Shown here one piece after another: positions 1-7,859 of a DNA stretch of 37,008 nucleotides. The DNA comes from an uncultured Allobaculum sp. (GTDB lineage: Bacteria > Bacillota_I > Bacilli_A > Erysipelotrichales > Erysipelotrichaceae). The stretch's first letter is position 1, and each line of letters starts with the position of its first letter. The DNA lies in assembly GCA_910579655.1 (NCBI GenBank), contig CAJTVE010000027.1, forward strand, positions 1-37,008. The letters run 5' to 3'. The notes beneath the pieces were generated by a model. The model searched no databases. It was given only the letters and a program-made list of their open reading frames with translations, and was not told the origin of the DNA. The translations under genes and the position numbers were made by a program.

Positions 1-414
1 GAAGAAACATTCGGATATCTGACCAGAGCAAAACGTCTTGGGCATGGTCTTGCCAAAGAGCACTACGTTGATGCGAGATGCATTGCAGGCCATCCAGAAG
101 CAAGACCCGCTCAAACCGTCTTTTTTAGCAGGAAAGTGCGATGTCATAACCGACAGATTCATAAATTCAATCCTTCTAAAGGCGGCATCAGAAAACTGAA
201 CCAGTCAGCGAAGGTCATTATGGGATTTCAGCTGTTCGATAAGATCAGATACCAGAAAACGGAATGCTTTATCTTTGGAAAACAAACATCAGGACGATTC
301 GATATCCGAATGCTTGATGGAACCAAGGTATCTGCTTCTGTTTCCTGGAAGAAATTAAAAAGGCTTGAGTCATCGAATGGATGGCTTATTGATAAACAAA
401 AATCAGCATTGTAA
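1..414 (+). CDS. iscB: RNA-guided nuclease IscB, C-terminal part (5' end outside window)
   Basis: The frame is open from base 1 to the TAA at 412-414, giving 137 residues of a protein that starts upstream of the window. The visible part begins with an FGYLT...KRLG...KEHYVDA segment. This corresponds to the RuvC-III region of IscB, with the H-x-x-D-A motif at visible residues 21-25. An RCHNRQIHK...GGIRK block follows, then GFQLFDKIRY and FIFGKQTSGRFDIRMLDGTK, the conserved C-terminal end of IscB/IS605-type nucleases. IscB is an omegaRNA-guided DNA nuclease encoded by IS605-like elements. The HNH domain, RuvC-I/II and the omegaRNA, which normally lies 5' of the gene, would be outside the window, so activity cannot be judged. 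A GTG at 136 is internal and not the start. The family call rests on recognised motifs; the closest alternative is a Cas9-like IsrB protein. Confidence 0.85.
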   Translation, partial: EETFGYLTRAKRLGHGLAKEHYVDARCIAGHPEARPAQTVFFSRKVRCHNRQIHKFNPSKGGIRKLNQSAKVIMGFQLFDKIRYQKTECFIFGKQTSGRFDIRMLDGTKVSASVSWKKLKRLESSNGWLIDKQKSAL

Positions 415-435
415 ATATCGAACAGCAGATGCTTG

Positions 436-479
436 GCGGCAATTCCTCCCCACAGCAAGCTATGGGGTTTCCTTGCCGC
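436..479 (+). repeat. Subterminal hairpin of the IscB element right end
   Basis: GCGGCAA (436-442) pairs with TTGCCGC (473-479), and CCCCA (448-452) pairs with TGGGG (463-467). A symmetric 5-nt internal loop separates the stems and the apical loop is about 10 nt. There is no T-run after it, so it is not a typical terminator. Its position just after iscB fits a right-end hairpin. Confidence 0.6.
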
Positions 480-579
480 ATTAGATGACCATCGAAGGGT
501 CAGGAAACCTCATAAAGCGCCCTGTTCCTTTCAAGCTTTGAAAATTTTTTCATTCCAGCAAATAACAATCGTTGATTGA

Positions 580-588
580 TGGTATAAT
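580..588 (+). promoter_or_regulatory. Extended -10 promoter for the ytxG-like operon
   Basis: TGGTATAAT (TG-n-TATAAT) lies 38 bases before the ATG at 626. No good -35 box sits at 16-18 nt upstream, which fits an extended -10 promoter. A ribosome binding site AAGGAAGGAAG follows at about 612-622. Confidence 0.5.
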
Positions 589-625
589 CCAACGGTAATA
601 GAACATTTGTTAAGGAAGGAAGAGT

Positions 626-1105
626 ATGACAATTAATCTGGATGTCCTGATGTATCTTGCAAGGATCGCCTTATGCATTGCCGGCGTGATTGCAGTCATC
701 TATCTGGTCCTGCTGTTCAAGTCTGTCATCGATACGATGGGCGAACTGCAGGAGACACTCAAAGCGGTCAACCGGGATCTGATCAAACTGGAAACCCCGC
801 TGGACACTGTCGGCCAAGTATCCAATACCGTTAACGAAGTCCAGGCTTCCGCAAAACGTGCAGCAATGGGTGCCATCAATGTGTTCTCCAAAGGAACAGA
901 AGTGATTGGCGGCAAGCTGAAAAAAGAGACGGGTCAGCAAGCCAGCACTCCATCACAGACCCAGGAAGTCCGTGACGCTGATGCAATCCAGGCAGATTTT
1001 CAGAAAATCACTGAAGATCTCAACAGCATTGTCAAGGATGAAGATGTCATTGCCAAAGACATCTCCTCTAAGGATGCCGATAAACCCGCAAGAACAGGAG
1101 ACTGA
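626..1105 (+). CDS. DUF948 membrane-anchored protein, YtxG-like
   Basis: This is a 159-residue protein with one N-terminal membrane segment (about residues 8-30, LARIALCIAGVIAVIYLVLL). A helical region follows with DTMGELQETLKAVNRDLIKLETPLDTVGQVSNTVNEV, which is the usual layout of the DUF948 family (B. subtilis YtxG). The C-terminal third is charged and probably disordered. The start is set by AAGGAAGGAAG directly upstream. It is followed after 2 nt by the next gene, which in turn overlaps a CcpA-like gene. In B. subtilis ytxG and ytxH lie close to ccpA, so the arrangement is partly conserved. The molecular role of the family is not known; an envelope or stress role is only inferred. Confidence 0.75.
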   Translation: MTINLDVLMYLARIALCIAGVIAVIYLVLLFKSVIDTMGELQETLKAVNRDLIKLETPLDTVGQVSNTVNEVQASAKRAAMGAINVFSKGTEVIGGKLKKETGQQASTPSQTQEVRDADAIQADFQKITEDLNSIVKDEDVIAKDISSKDADKPARTGD

Positions 1106-1107
1106 AT

Positions 1108-1860
1108 ATGGATGAAGAAAAAAATTTAATCGAAAACGAACTGCCAGATCTGCCAGATCCAAAAGAAGAATCTGAAAAGGCTCCTGAGACGACAGCCCCG
1201 GCTGAATCTGAACCAGAAGAAGCCAAGACTGCTCCAGAAACGCCAGCTGATTCTGAGCAGACCGCAAGCGAAGATGCCCGCGCTGCTGCCATTGACGAAA
1301 TGGAAAAAGCCAGCCAGAAGGCACTGGAAGCCATGCGGGAAAGCGGAAACGAACAGAATGAAGAAGTTGTCGACGATGCGGAAAAGAAGCTCGAAGACAT
1401 CTTCAGCCAGCTTGATGAATGGCTCAAACACAACACCCAGCCAGAACGCATTAAAGCTGAAATGAAAGCAGCGGCGACGAAAGTCAATGATGTGCTTGAA
1501 AAGACAAGAGCCAGTGTAATCAGTGTTGCCCAAAGTGAACAGTTCAAAAAGACCATGGAATCTGGCCATGATTTCTTAATCGGTGCCGGCAGCATGATTG
1601 CGGATGGCTTACAGTATGGTTATGACAAACTCATGGAAGTTCCAGAGTTCAAGAAAGCCGCTGACTTTGTTGACAGCCGTGTTGACGATCTGCGCCACAG
1701 TGAAACACTGAAAACAATTGTTGACCGGTCCGAAGAAGGACTCAGCCGTCTGAATGAATCGATCTTCAGCGGACTGAAATCATTCTTTGAACCAGCCCAT
1801 AAAGATGAAGACCTGCCTGATTTACCAGAACAGGATGATAGGACCGAGGATCATCAATGA
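1108..1860 (+). CDS. Acidic helical protein of unknown function
   Basis: This 250-residue protein has no signal peptide or membrane segment. Residues 1-60 are rich in Glu, Pro and Ala and look disordered. About 60-140 is a charged, probably coiled-coil region (EEVVDDAEKKLEDIFSQLDEWLKHN). About 140-225 looks helical and better ordered (FLIGAGSMIADGLQYGYDKLMEVPEFKKAADFV). LPDLP occurs near both ends (ELPDLPDPK and DLPDLPEQDD), a possible short linear motif. It starts 2 nt after the DUF948 gene, and its TGA overlaps the ATG of the LacI-type regulator (ATGA), so translation is probably coupled. It occupies the position of ytxH in B. subtilis, but I see no clear YtxH similarity and do not assign a function. 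Confidence 0.7.
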   Translation: MDEEKNLIENELPDLPDPKEESEKAPETTAPAESEPEEAKTAPETPADSEQTASEDARAAAIDEMEKASQKALEAMRESGNEQNEEVVDDAEKKLEDIFSQLDEWLKHNTQPERIKAEMKAAATKVNDVLEKTRASVISVAQSEQFKKTMESGHDFLIGAGSMIADGLQYGYDKLMEVPEFKKAADFVDSRVDDLRHSETLKTIVDRSEEGLSRLNESIFSGLKSFFEPAHKDEDLPDLPEQDDRTEDHQ

Positions 1861-2864
1861 AGCGAATCACAATTTATGATGTAGCCAAAGAGGCGGATGT
1901 CTCTCTGGCCACTGTATCCCGTGTTATTAACGATTCGAGCGTTGTTCGAGAAGATACTCGGCTGCGCGTTCAGGAAGTTATCGAACGACTTGGCTATAAA
2001 CCAAACGCAGTTGCTCAGGGGCTTGCTCTGTCCAAAACTACAACGGTTTCGATCGTTATGTCGGAAAAGCTGTTGGCTTACAACGCCAAAATTCTCAATG
2101 GTCTGATGGACGTTGCCAATATCTACCATTACAATGTCATGTTTCATACCACATCCAAAGGCATCTCCAAGATGCAGGATGTGATTGAATCCATCATTAA
2201 ATCCCGTGTAGACGGTGTTATTTTATTCAATGACAACTTCTCCGAAGAAGAGATGAATGTCCTCAATGAATATAAGATTCCAATGGTGATTGTCGGTGGT
2301 AAATTTGACGGTCCAAAGCATGACCATGTCGGCAATGTCTATGTAGACATTGAAAAAATTGCCAGTCAGCTGGTCAAGGACTATTTTGCCAAAGGAATCG
2401 ATGATATCGCCATCGTGGAAGATAAACTGAATCTTTCCATGATGAAGCAGATGAAAAAAGGGGCTGAAGAGGCCTTTAAAGAAGCTGGAAAAGAGTTTGA
2501 GAACTATCTTTCCTACAACGATACCTACAAGACCAGCTACGAATATTTTTCTGATTATCTCAAAGAAAATAAACCTCATAAGCTCAATATCTGCTTCCGT
2601 GATTCCCAGGCTATTGCCCTGCTGAATGCCGCCAAAGAAAACGGCTATAAAGTTCCGGAAGATCTCGAGATCATCACCATCCTCGACTCCAAATATCTGC
2701 CAATGATGCGGCCGACCATTACGGCTTACAACATTCCAGATTACGATATGGGTGCACTGGCTATGCGTATGTTAACGAAAATGCTAGTCAGCAACGATGA
2801 TAAAGGTGTTGAAAAGAGCATTGAAATTCAGGCTTCGCCGCTGATTCGCGAAACCACCAAGTAA
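1857..2864 (+). CDS. ccpA: LacI/GalR-family regulator, probably CcpA-like
   Basis: The protein has 335 residues. Residues 3-25 (ITIYDVAKEADVSLATVSRVI) are the LacI-type helix-turn-helix. The hinge helix is PNAVAQGLAL near residues 49-58, followed by a periplasmic-binding-protein-like sensor domain ending near residue 330. The opening TIYDVA-EA-VS-ATVSRVIN and the whole-length layout match catabolite control protein A. CcpA binds cre sites together with HPr-Ser-P to control carbon metabolism. Support for CcpA over another LacI member comes from the ytxG-like neighbour two genes upstream. The residues contacting HPr were not verified, so the symbol is tentative. The start codon overlaps the previous stop, and an intrinsic terminator follows at 2920. 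Confidence 0.65.
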   Translation: MKRITIYDVAKEADVSLATVSRVINDSSVVREDTRLRVQEVIERLGYKPNAVAQGLALSKTTTVSIVMSEKLLAYNAKILNGLMDVANIYHYNVMFHTTSKGISKMQDVIESIIKSRVDGVILFNDNFSEEEMNVLNEYKIPMVIVGGKFDGPKHDHVGNVYVDIEKIASQLVKDYFAKGIDDIAIVEDKLNLSMMKQMKKGAEEAFKEAGKEFENYLSYNDTYKTSYEYFSDYLKENKPHKLNICFRDSQAIALLNAAKENGYKVPEDLEIITILDSKYLPMMRPTITAYNIPDYDMGALAMRMLTKMLVSNDDKGVEKSIEIQASPLIRETTK

Positions 2865-2919
2865 TTTCGAACCGTATTTCCACTTTTATTTCGTTTCGAT
2901 CTCTGACCAAAACAGATTC

Positions 2920-2953
2920 AGGCGATTCTCCACTTCGGAAAATCGCCTTTTTG
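2920..2953 (+). terminator. Intrinsic terminator after the ccpA-like gene
   Basis: AGGCGATT (2920-2927) pairs with AATCGCCT (2941-2948) around a 13-nt loop, followed by TTTT. It lies 56 nt after the LacI-family stop and before ybeY. Confidence 0.8.
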
Positions 2954-3041
2954 TATTTTGTAAACCCCCGCACTCGGATCGGCCAAAGGGAATTGGCGCC
3001 ACAGACCGGGCCGAATATCAATCGTGGTATAGAATAGAGAC

Positions 3042-3497
3042 ATGGAAATCGTATTTACTCAACTCAATCCAGAAGTACCGGATCATGACTATGAAACGGA
3101 CTATCTGACGATTATGGAAAAAGCAGGAAAGCTTCTCAATCGCAGCGAGAATCTTGTCTGCTCAGTGATTTTCTGCTCACCCCAGCAGATTCATGAAGTG
3201 AACCGGGACTATCGAAATGTCGATCGGCCGACGGACGTGATTTCCTTTGCTATGCAGGATGATGCGAGTAATATCCTGATCGAAGAAGAGGAGAATGAAC
3301 TGGGAGATATTTTTATCAACACTCAGGCAATCAAAGATCAGGCCAAAGAGTACGGTCACTCCACCCGCAGGGAATCCTGTTTCCTTTTCTGTCATGGGCT
3401 GCTTCATCTGATGGGCTATGACCACATGACAAAGGAAGACGAAGAAGTCATGTTCGGCCTCCAGAAGGAAATTCTGCATGGCGTGGCTGATCGATAG
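3042..3497 (+). CDS. ybeY: Endoribonuclease YbeY (16S rRNA maturation)
   Basis: The protein has 151 residues, a normal length for the UPF0054/YbeY family. The zinc-binding signature HGLLHLMGYDHM lies at about residues 115-126 (H-x3-H-x5-H). The upstream NRDYRNVDRPTDVISFAM block is the other family hallmark. YbeY takes part in 16S rRNA 3'-end maturation and 70S quality control. It is followed by dgkA with a 20-nt overlap and then era, the classic Bacillota arrangement. Confidence 0.95.
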   Translation: MEIVFTQLNPEVPDHDYETDYLTIMEKAGKLLNRSENLVCSVIFCSPQQIHEVNRDYRNVDRPTDVISFAMQDDASNILIEEEENELGDIFINTQAIKDQAKEYGHSTRRESCFLFCHGLLHLMGYDHMTKEDEEVMFGLQKEILHGVADR

Positions 3498-3846
3498 ATT
3501 CAGGTATGCATTTGCGGGAATCCGCTATGGCTGGCTGCACGATAAAAGTATCCGCTGGCAGCTCATTGCAGCAGGGATTACAGTTTTAGCTGGATTTCTT
3601 TTTCAGATTCGCATCGACCAATGGTTATGGGTTGCTTTAGCGGTGGCGCTGGTGATCATGGCAGAAATTTTTAATTCCTGCATTGAAAAAACCATCGACT
3701 ATATCAGTCTGGAGCGCAACGAAAAAGCACGGGTCATCAAAGATATGGCTGCTTCGGCTGTCTTTGTCGTTTCCTGCTTTGCCTTTCTGGTCGGTGTTGT
3801 TGTTTTTCTTCCACCATTGATCCAATGGATGACGAAGTGGATTTAA
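3478..3846 (+). CDS. dgkA: Diacylglycerol/undecaprenol kinase, DgkA family
   Basis: This small integral membrane protein (122 residues) has three predicted helices, at about 26-43, 47-66 and 93-116. The family motif E-x-x-N-S-x-I-E (EIFNSCIEKTIDYIS) follows the second helix and carries the ATP/metal-binding acidic residues. In Gram-positive bacteria this family mostly phosphorylates undecaprenol to recycle the cell-wall lipid carrier. The ATG lies inside the ybeY 3' end, giving a 20-nt overlap and likely coupled translation. era follows after 14 nt. Confidence 0.9.
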   Translation: MAWLIDRFRYAFAGIRYGWLHDKSIRWQLIAAGITVLAGFLFQIRIDQWLWVALAVALVIMAEIFNSCIEKTIDYISLERNEKARVIKDMAASAVFVVSCFAFLVGVVVFLPPLIQWMTKWI

Positions 3847-3860
3847 GTGAGGTTTTTTGA

Positions 3861-4760
3861 ATGGAAAATTTTAAATCTGGCGTGATCGCCATTGTCGGCC
3901 GGCCAAATGCCGGTAAGTCGACTCTGATGAACGCTTTGCTTCATGAAAAAGTGGCCATCATGTCCGATAAACCGAATACAACCCGCAATAACATTGCGGG
4001 GATTCTGACCAATGATGATACCCAATATGTCTTTATGGATACGCCGGGCATTCATAAACCCCAGCAGGAACTGGGACGAGTGCTCAATAAAAATGCCTAT
4101 ATTGCCATCGAAGATGCGGATGTCATCGGCTGGATTGTCGATGTGACCCAGGCTTTTGGGCCTGGCGATGAGTTTGTCTTAAACCGTCTGAAAGAGGCCG
4201 GCAAACCAGTTGTTCTGCTGGTCAATAAAGTTGACCGCCTCAACAAAGAAAAACTGCTCAAACGTCTGGCTTACTGGAGCAAAATTTATGATTTTGCAGA
4301 CATCGTTCCTCTGTCGGCTTTAAAACATGACAACCTGGAAACGGTTCTGGAAGTCTTCCGTAAGTACCTGCCAGAAGGCATGCCGTTGTATCCAAGTGAG
4401 ATGAAGAGTGATCACGGACTGGTTTTCCAGCTCTGTGAACTCGTCCGGGAAAAAATTCTGCAGAAAACCCATGAAGAAATTCCGCATTCGGTCGCGGTAT
4501 TGCTTGAGAGCATGGAAGAAAAGAATGGCAAAGTCTATCTTTCCTTTCTGGTTATCGTCGACCGTGATTCTCAAAAAGGCATCCTGATTGGCAAAGGCGG
4601 CGATATGATTCGTGAGATCCGCCTGGCCGCTCAAAAAGAAATCAAGGAAAAGCTGAAAAAGCCAGTCAACATGGAATTATATGTCCGGGTTGAAAAGAAT
4701 TGGCGCAACAAAGAGTCCAAGATCAAAGAATTCGGTCTGGATGAACTTTCTGAAAACTAA
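3861..4760 (+). CDS. era: GTPase Era (30S ribosome assembly)
   Basis: The protein has 299 residues. G1 is GRPNAGKST at 13-21, G3 is DTPG in FMDTPGIHKP, and G4 is NKVD. A C-terminal KH domain follows with GKGGDMIREI near residues 241-250. Era binds the 3' end of 16S rRNA through its KH domain and acts late in 30S assembly, in the same process as YbeY encoded just upstream. A terminator follows at 4818. Confidence 0.96.
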   Translation: MENFKSGVIAIVGRPNAGKSTLMNALLHEKVAIMSDKPNTTRNNIAGILTNDDTQYVFMDTPGIHKPQQELGRVLNKNAYIAIEDADVIGWIVDVTQAFGPGDEFVLNRLKEAGKPVVLLVNKVDRLNKEKLLKRLAYWSKIYDFADIVPLSALKHDNLETVLEVFRKYLPEGMPLYPSEMKSDHGLVFQLCELVREKILQKTHEEIPHSVAVLLESMEEKNGKVYLSFLVIVDRDSQKGILIGKGGDMIREIRLAAQKEIKEKLKKPVNMELYVRVEKNWRNKESKIKEFGLDELSEN

Positions 4761-4817
4761 CCATTCTGGCCCGCTTTCTGTGTTTTGGCTGATCCGAAGA
4801 ACTGTGTTCACCAACAT

Positions 4818-4849
4818 TCCCGACAGGAATTTGCCTGCCGGGATTTTTT
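4818..4849 (+). terminator. Intrinsic terminator between era and recO
   Basis: TCCCGACAGG (4818-4827) pairs with CCTGCCGGGA (4834-4843) with one mismatch, over a 6-nt loop, followed by six T. Some transcripts must read through or restart, because recO begins only 67 nt downstream. Confidence 0.8.
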
Positions 4850-4915
4850 CCACCATGAATACGGAAAGCAGAACTGGAACAGGAACAAAAGAAACAAAAC
4901 AGGAAGGACGAAAAT

Positions 4916-5698
4916 ATGAATGAAGTGCTGCAGTTTCCCGTCAGTGAACAGGGAGAGCCAAAAGTTGAAGGTCTGGTTCTGTCGATGATCGATTATGAAG
5001 ACCGCAATGGAATTCTTCATATCGCCACGCCAGAAAAAGTCTATTCGGTCTATGCCCGCGGCATCCAGTCGCAGTCTTCTAAAAACCGAAGACTGGCTAT
5101 GCCGTTTTCACGGGTCATTCTCAACTATGATCCGAAGTATTCGAAAAATATGATGTTTCTGATCAATGGTTCCGTCGAAAAGTCGTACTGGAAAGTCGGG
5201 GAATCGCTGGAAATGCAGACAGTCAGTTCGATCTTGACCAGCCTGATTGAATCATTTGGCATTGACCCGGATCTTTACGCTCATCTGGAAGCCTTCTGGT
5301 CGAGTGTCCAGCAAAGCGAGATGAATCGGGCCCTGCTTCATGCCTGCCGGATTGTGACGGGCATTTTAAAGAAAACCGGAACGATTATGGATGTCGATGA
5401 ATGTGTAGTCTGCCAGACAAAAACCAAGATTGCCGGTATCTCAATCGAAAACGGCGGCTTTGTCTGTAAAGAACATCTGGATCCAGAGCAGGGAGATCAG
5501 ATCTTTTCCAGAGATGACCTGATCAAACTTCGGGGTCTGGTCAAGATCAGGGAGGATCAGCTCGATGCGCTCTATTCCTTTCAATGGGATCTGCCATTTC
5601 TGGTGTTTTTGTTAGACTGGCTGGTCTATCACAATGACTATCGCCTCAAGAGTCTGGACTTTCTGAAAATGCTGCTGCCAAAAAGAACCGCCGCCTGA
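4916..5698 (+). CDS. recO: DNA repair protein RecO
   Basis: The protein has 260 residues. The N-terminal OB-fold region (EGLVLSMIDYEDRNGILHIATPEKVYSVYARGI) is characteristic. The helical C-terminal domain contains CVVC at about 162-165 followed by a second Cys and a His (FVCKEH), the likely zinc site. RecO loads RecA on SSB-coated DNA together with RecR. The start is supported by AGGAAGGA about 10 nt upstream. It sits after era as in many Bacillota and converges on rqcH. Confidence 0.92.
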   Translation: MNEVLQFPVSEQGEPKVEGLVLSMIDYEDRNGILHIATPEKVYSVYARGIQSQSSKNRRLAMPFSRVILNYDPKYSKNMMFLINGSVEKSYWKVGESLEMQTVSSILTSLIESFGIDPDLYAHLEAFWSSVQQSEMNRALLHACRIVTGILKKTGTIMDVDECVVCQTKTKIAGISIENGGFVCKEHLDPEQGDQIFSRDDLIKLRGLVKIREDQLDALYSFQWDLPFLVFLLDWLVYHNDYRLKSLDFLKMLLPKRTAA

Positions 5699-5715
5699 AA
5701 ACAGACGACGGTTTT
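5686..5715 (+). terminator. Weak hairpin at the recO 3' end
   Basis: AACCGCCG (5686-5693), which spans the last recO codons, pairs with CGACGGTT (5706-5713) with one mismatch. TTTTG then a second short T-run follow. This is a plausible but modest terminator. Confidence 0.5.
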
Positions 5716-5758
5716 GCTTTTGATATTTGGTATAGGTGGAATGGCTAAAGAAATGGGG

Positions 5759-5805
5759 CAGCCCCAGTATCGCGCAGCCCCAGTATCGCGCAGCCCCAGT
5801 ATCGC
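5759..5805. repeat. Three tandem copies of a 16-bp unit
   Basis: CAGCCCCAGTATCGCG occurs at 5759-5774 and 5775-5790, and a 15-nt copy lies at 5791-5805, with no spacer and no mismatch. The array sits between the converging recO and rqcH genes. It is too short and spacerless for a CRISPR. Confidence 0.9.
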
Positions 5806-5834
5806 TTTGAAAAGCACTTCCAGAAAAAAACAGA

Positions 5835-7490
5835 CTAGAACGTCTCCTCTTCATCGACCCGGCGGGATTTGATGGCCGCTTCGATCTTTTGGGCATCCGG
5901 ATCAATATAAATGGTCTGATAGGATTTCATCGTGACAAATCCAGGTCCTTTTTTCGGAACTTTTTTCAGATTCGAGATGCGGGTGTAGTCGATGGGTACA
6001 CTTGAAGAATTGCGTCCTTTGGAAAACCAGGCAGCCAGGCTGGCCGCAAACCGAATCTCATTTTCCGTGGGATTTTCGCTTCGTAACACGACATGCGAGC
6101 CATGGTAATCTTTAACGTGGAACCATAAATCGCTGCGGTGGGCCAGATTCCAGGTGATGTACTGGTTTTGCAGGTTATTCTTGCCCACATAAATCGTCGC
6201 ATCGCCCATCCGGATTTCGATGATGTTGGGCATCTTTTTGCGTTTCTGGCGGGTGCTGCCCTGCTTCAGACGCATGAAATGACGGCCTGCCAGTTCCTGA
6301 CGGATTTCGAGAACGTCATCTGCAGTGCAATAGTTGAGCTGCTCTTTGAGCGTTTCAAAGTAGTCGATCTGGTCCTGGCATTCTTCGATCTGTTCATTGA
6401 GGATTTCAATGGAGCGTTTGAGCTTATGATACTTCTTGTAGAACAGATTGGCATTGTCTTTCAGTGAATAGCGCATATCAATCGGAATGGAAAGTATAAC
6501 CCCCTCTTCTTCAAAAGAAGGCAGTTCCATAATGGGTTTCTTTTCCAGGTACAGATTGGCAAACAGAACATCGCCATACTGCCGATAGCGGTCATAGTCC
6601 TGGGACTGCTCCAGGGTTTCTTCCAGCCGGGGCAGTTTGCGGGAAAGTTTTTTGACTTCTCGGTCGACCGCTTTAAAGACATCCCCGCACTGTAAGGCAA
6701 TCCGCTTACGGGTTTCATCGGCTTCAAACAATCGCTCCAGTCCTTCCATCAGCGGCATTGCTTTTTCTGGCTGCTTAAGATGAGTCAGAGGGAGGCAGTG
6801 ATACTCCTTGTTATAGGTGTAGAGACTGGGGGACGCTTCGAGTTCTTCCATGATCTGATCATAGGACTGTCCATTTTGCATGCGGAAGAGAAATTCTCTT
6901 GAAAGTGTTGGGGAAAAGCCTTCAATCTGGCTGACCAGACTCTTTTCAAGGTTCAGAGGACCCGGGTGAAGGGGGTCATAGCGATCTGGTTTTTCCGGCA
7001 GAGTATATTCGGCACCAGGATGAAGCAGACGCTTTGAATTTTCAAAGACTGGGATTCGCTTGAGGCAGTCAATGATGGTATTGGTGGCAGAATCGACCAG
7101 AACCAGATTGGCATATTTTCCCATCATTTCTGCATACAAATCGTATTCAACCCGATCTGATAATTCATTGGCAGCACTGATATGGAATCGAACCAGACGG
7201 TCATATCCCATCTGTTCAATCTCAGTGATATATCCCTGGCTGATCCGTTTGCGCAGCATCATGACAAATGCGCTCGGGTTAGGAAGCGGCTCTTTCTGGT
7301 TTGAGCATAGATAGAGCCGGCATGTATTGGAATGAGCCGACAAAGCCAGGCGGGTGGACCCCATTTGGGGTTTATGTAAATAAAACAGAACTTCTTCATC
7401 AGACAGACACTGAATCTTTCCGATTTTTGCGCCTTCGTATTTTTTTAAATCACGAACGACGCGGTTGAGAAGCATTCCATCAAAAGGCAT
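5835..7490 (-). CDS. rqcH: Ribosome quality control protein RqcH (NFACT family)
   Basis: The protein has 551 residues, close to the usual length. The NFACT-N domain starts MPFDGMLLNRVVRDL; a central charged helical region covers roughly 250-400. The C-terminal NFACT-R domain contains NQYITWNLAHRSDLWFHVKDYHGSHVVLRS. RqcH binds stalled 50S subunits and recruits alanyl-tRNA to add C-terminal alanine tails that mark nascent chains for degradation. The same family was formerly called fibronectin-binding protein (FbpA/YloA). The start follows AAAGGAG with good spacing. It is transcribed towards recO. Confidence 0.92.
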   Translation of the reverse strand: MPFDGMLLNRVVRDLKKYEGAKIGKIQCLSDEEVLFYLHKPQMGSTRLALSAHSNTCRLYLCSNQKEPLPNPSAFVMMLRKRISQGYITEIEQMGYDRLVRFHISAANELSDRVEYDLYAEMMGKYANLVLVDSATNTIIDCLKRIPVFENSKRLLHPGAEYTLPEKPDRYDPLHPGPLNLEKSLVSQIEGFSPTLSREFLFRMQNGQSYDQIMEELEASPSLYTYNKEYHCLPLTHLKQPEKAMPLMEGLERLFEADETRKRIALQCGDVFKAVDREVKKLSRKLPRLEETLEQSQDYDRYRQYGDVLFANLYLEKKPIMELPSFEEEGVILSIPIDMRYSLKDNANLFYKKYHKLKRSIEILNEQIEECQDQIDYFETLKEQLNYCTADDVLEIRQELAGRHFMRLKQGSTRQKRKKMPNIIEIRMGDATIYVGKNNLQNQYITWNLAHRSDLWFHVKDYHGSHVVLRSENPTENEIRFAASLAAWFSKGRNSSSVPIDYTRISNLKKVPKKGPGFVTMKSYQTIYIDPDAQKIEAAIKSRRVDEEETF

Positions 7491-7859
7491 AAAAAACTCC
7501 TTTCCAGACGATCATAAGTCCTTATATTACAGGACCAATGACCATTTTGACAGGATGTTTTCAATATATCAGGTGACAGGCTTGTTGTCAGGAAGATGAG
7601 AACTGGTCGAAATGAAAAGTCCGGTATCCAAGAGCACGAGTTGAAACCAGAGCAAAAACTAAAACCGGCGATTGATATATTGAATTCTTCGCTAAATAGA
7701 ATTGACGTATCAATCGTTTAAACTAAAACGATTGAACATCCTGTAAAATAAGAATAAAACAGCCGCTCGCTTTGACGAACAGAGACAAATTCAGGTTTTG
7801 AACCATTAAAAGCCTCAAAGCGATCATCGACTTCTGGCTGTAAAAAAGGAGAACAACAT
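7491..7859. other. 369-bp gap between rqcH and the lipoprotein gene
   Basis: No gene is seen here. It must hold the divergent promoters of rqcH (minus) and the lipoprotein gene (plus). Its main visible content is a set of inverted repeats at 7669-7734. Promoter boxes could not be assigned with confidence. Confidence 0.6.
7669..7734. promoter_or_regulatory. Nested inverted repeats, possible operator
   Basis: CGATTGATA (7669-7677) is the exact reverse complement of TATCAATCG (7708-7716). The overlapping CAATCGTTT (7711-7719) is the exact reverse complement of AAACGATTG (7726-7734) with a 6-nt spacer. The core CGATTG/CAATCG therefore occurs three times within 66 bp. The arrangement could be a regulator site or alternative stem-loops in the 5' leader of the lipoprotein gene. 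Confidence 0.45.

Larger units (their letters stand above)
1..505 (+). mobile_element. Right-hand part of an IscB-bearing IS605-like element
   Basis: The iscB 3' end is followed within 25 bases by a strong imperfect hairpin (436-479). Elements of the IS200/IS605 superfamily carry subterminal hairpins near the right end, recognised as single strands by TnpA. No tnpA is visible here. The outer boundary is not defined by any direct repeat, because this superfamily makes no target duplication, so the end near 505 is a guess. Confidence 0.55.

Noticed and set aside
5759..5805. CRISPR array
   Set aside because: The repeats are directly adjacent without spacers, only three copies exist and no cas gene is present.
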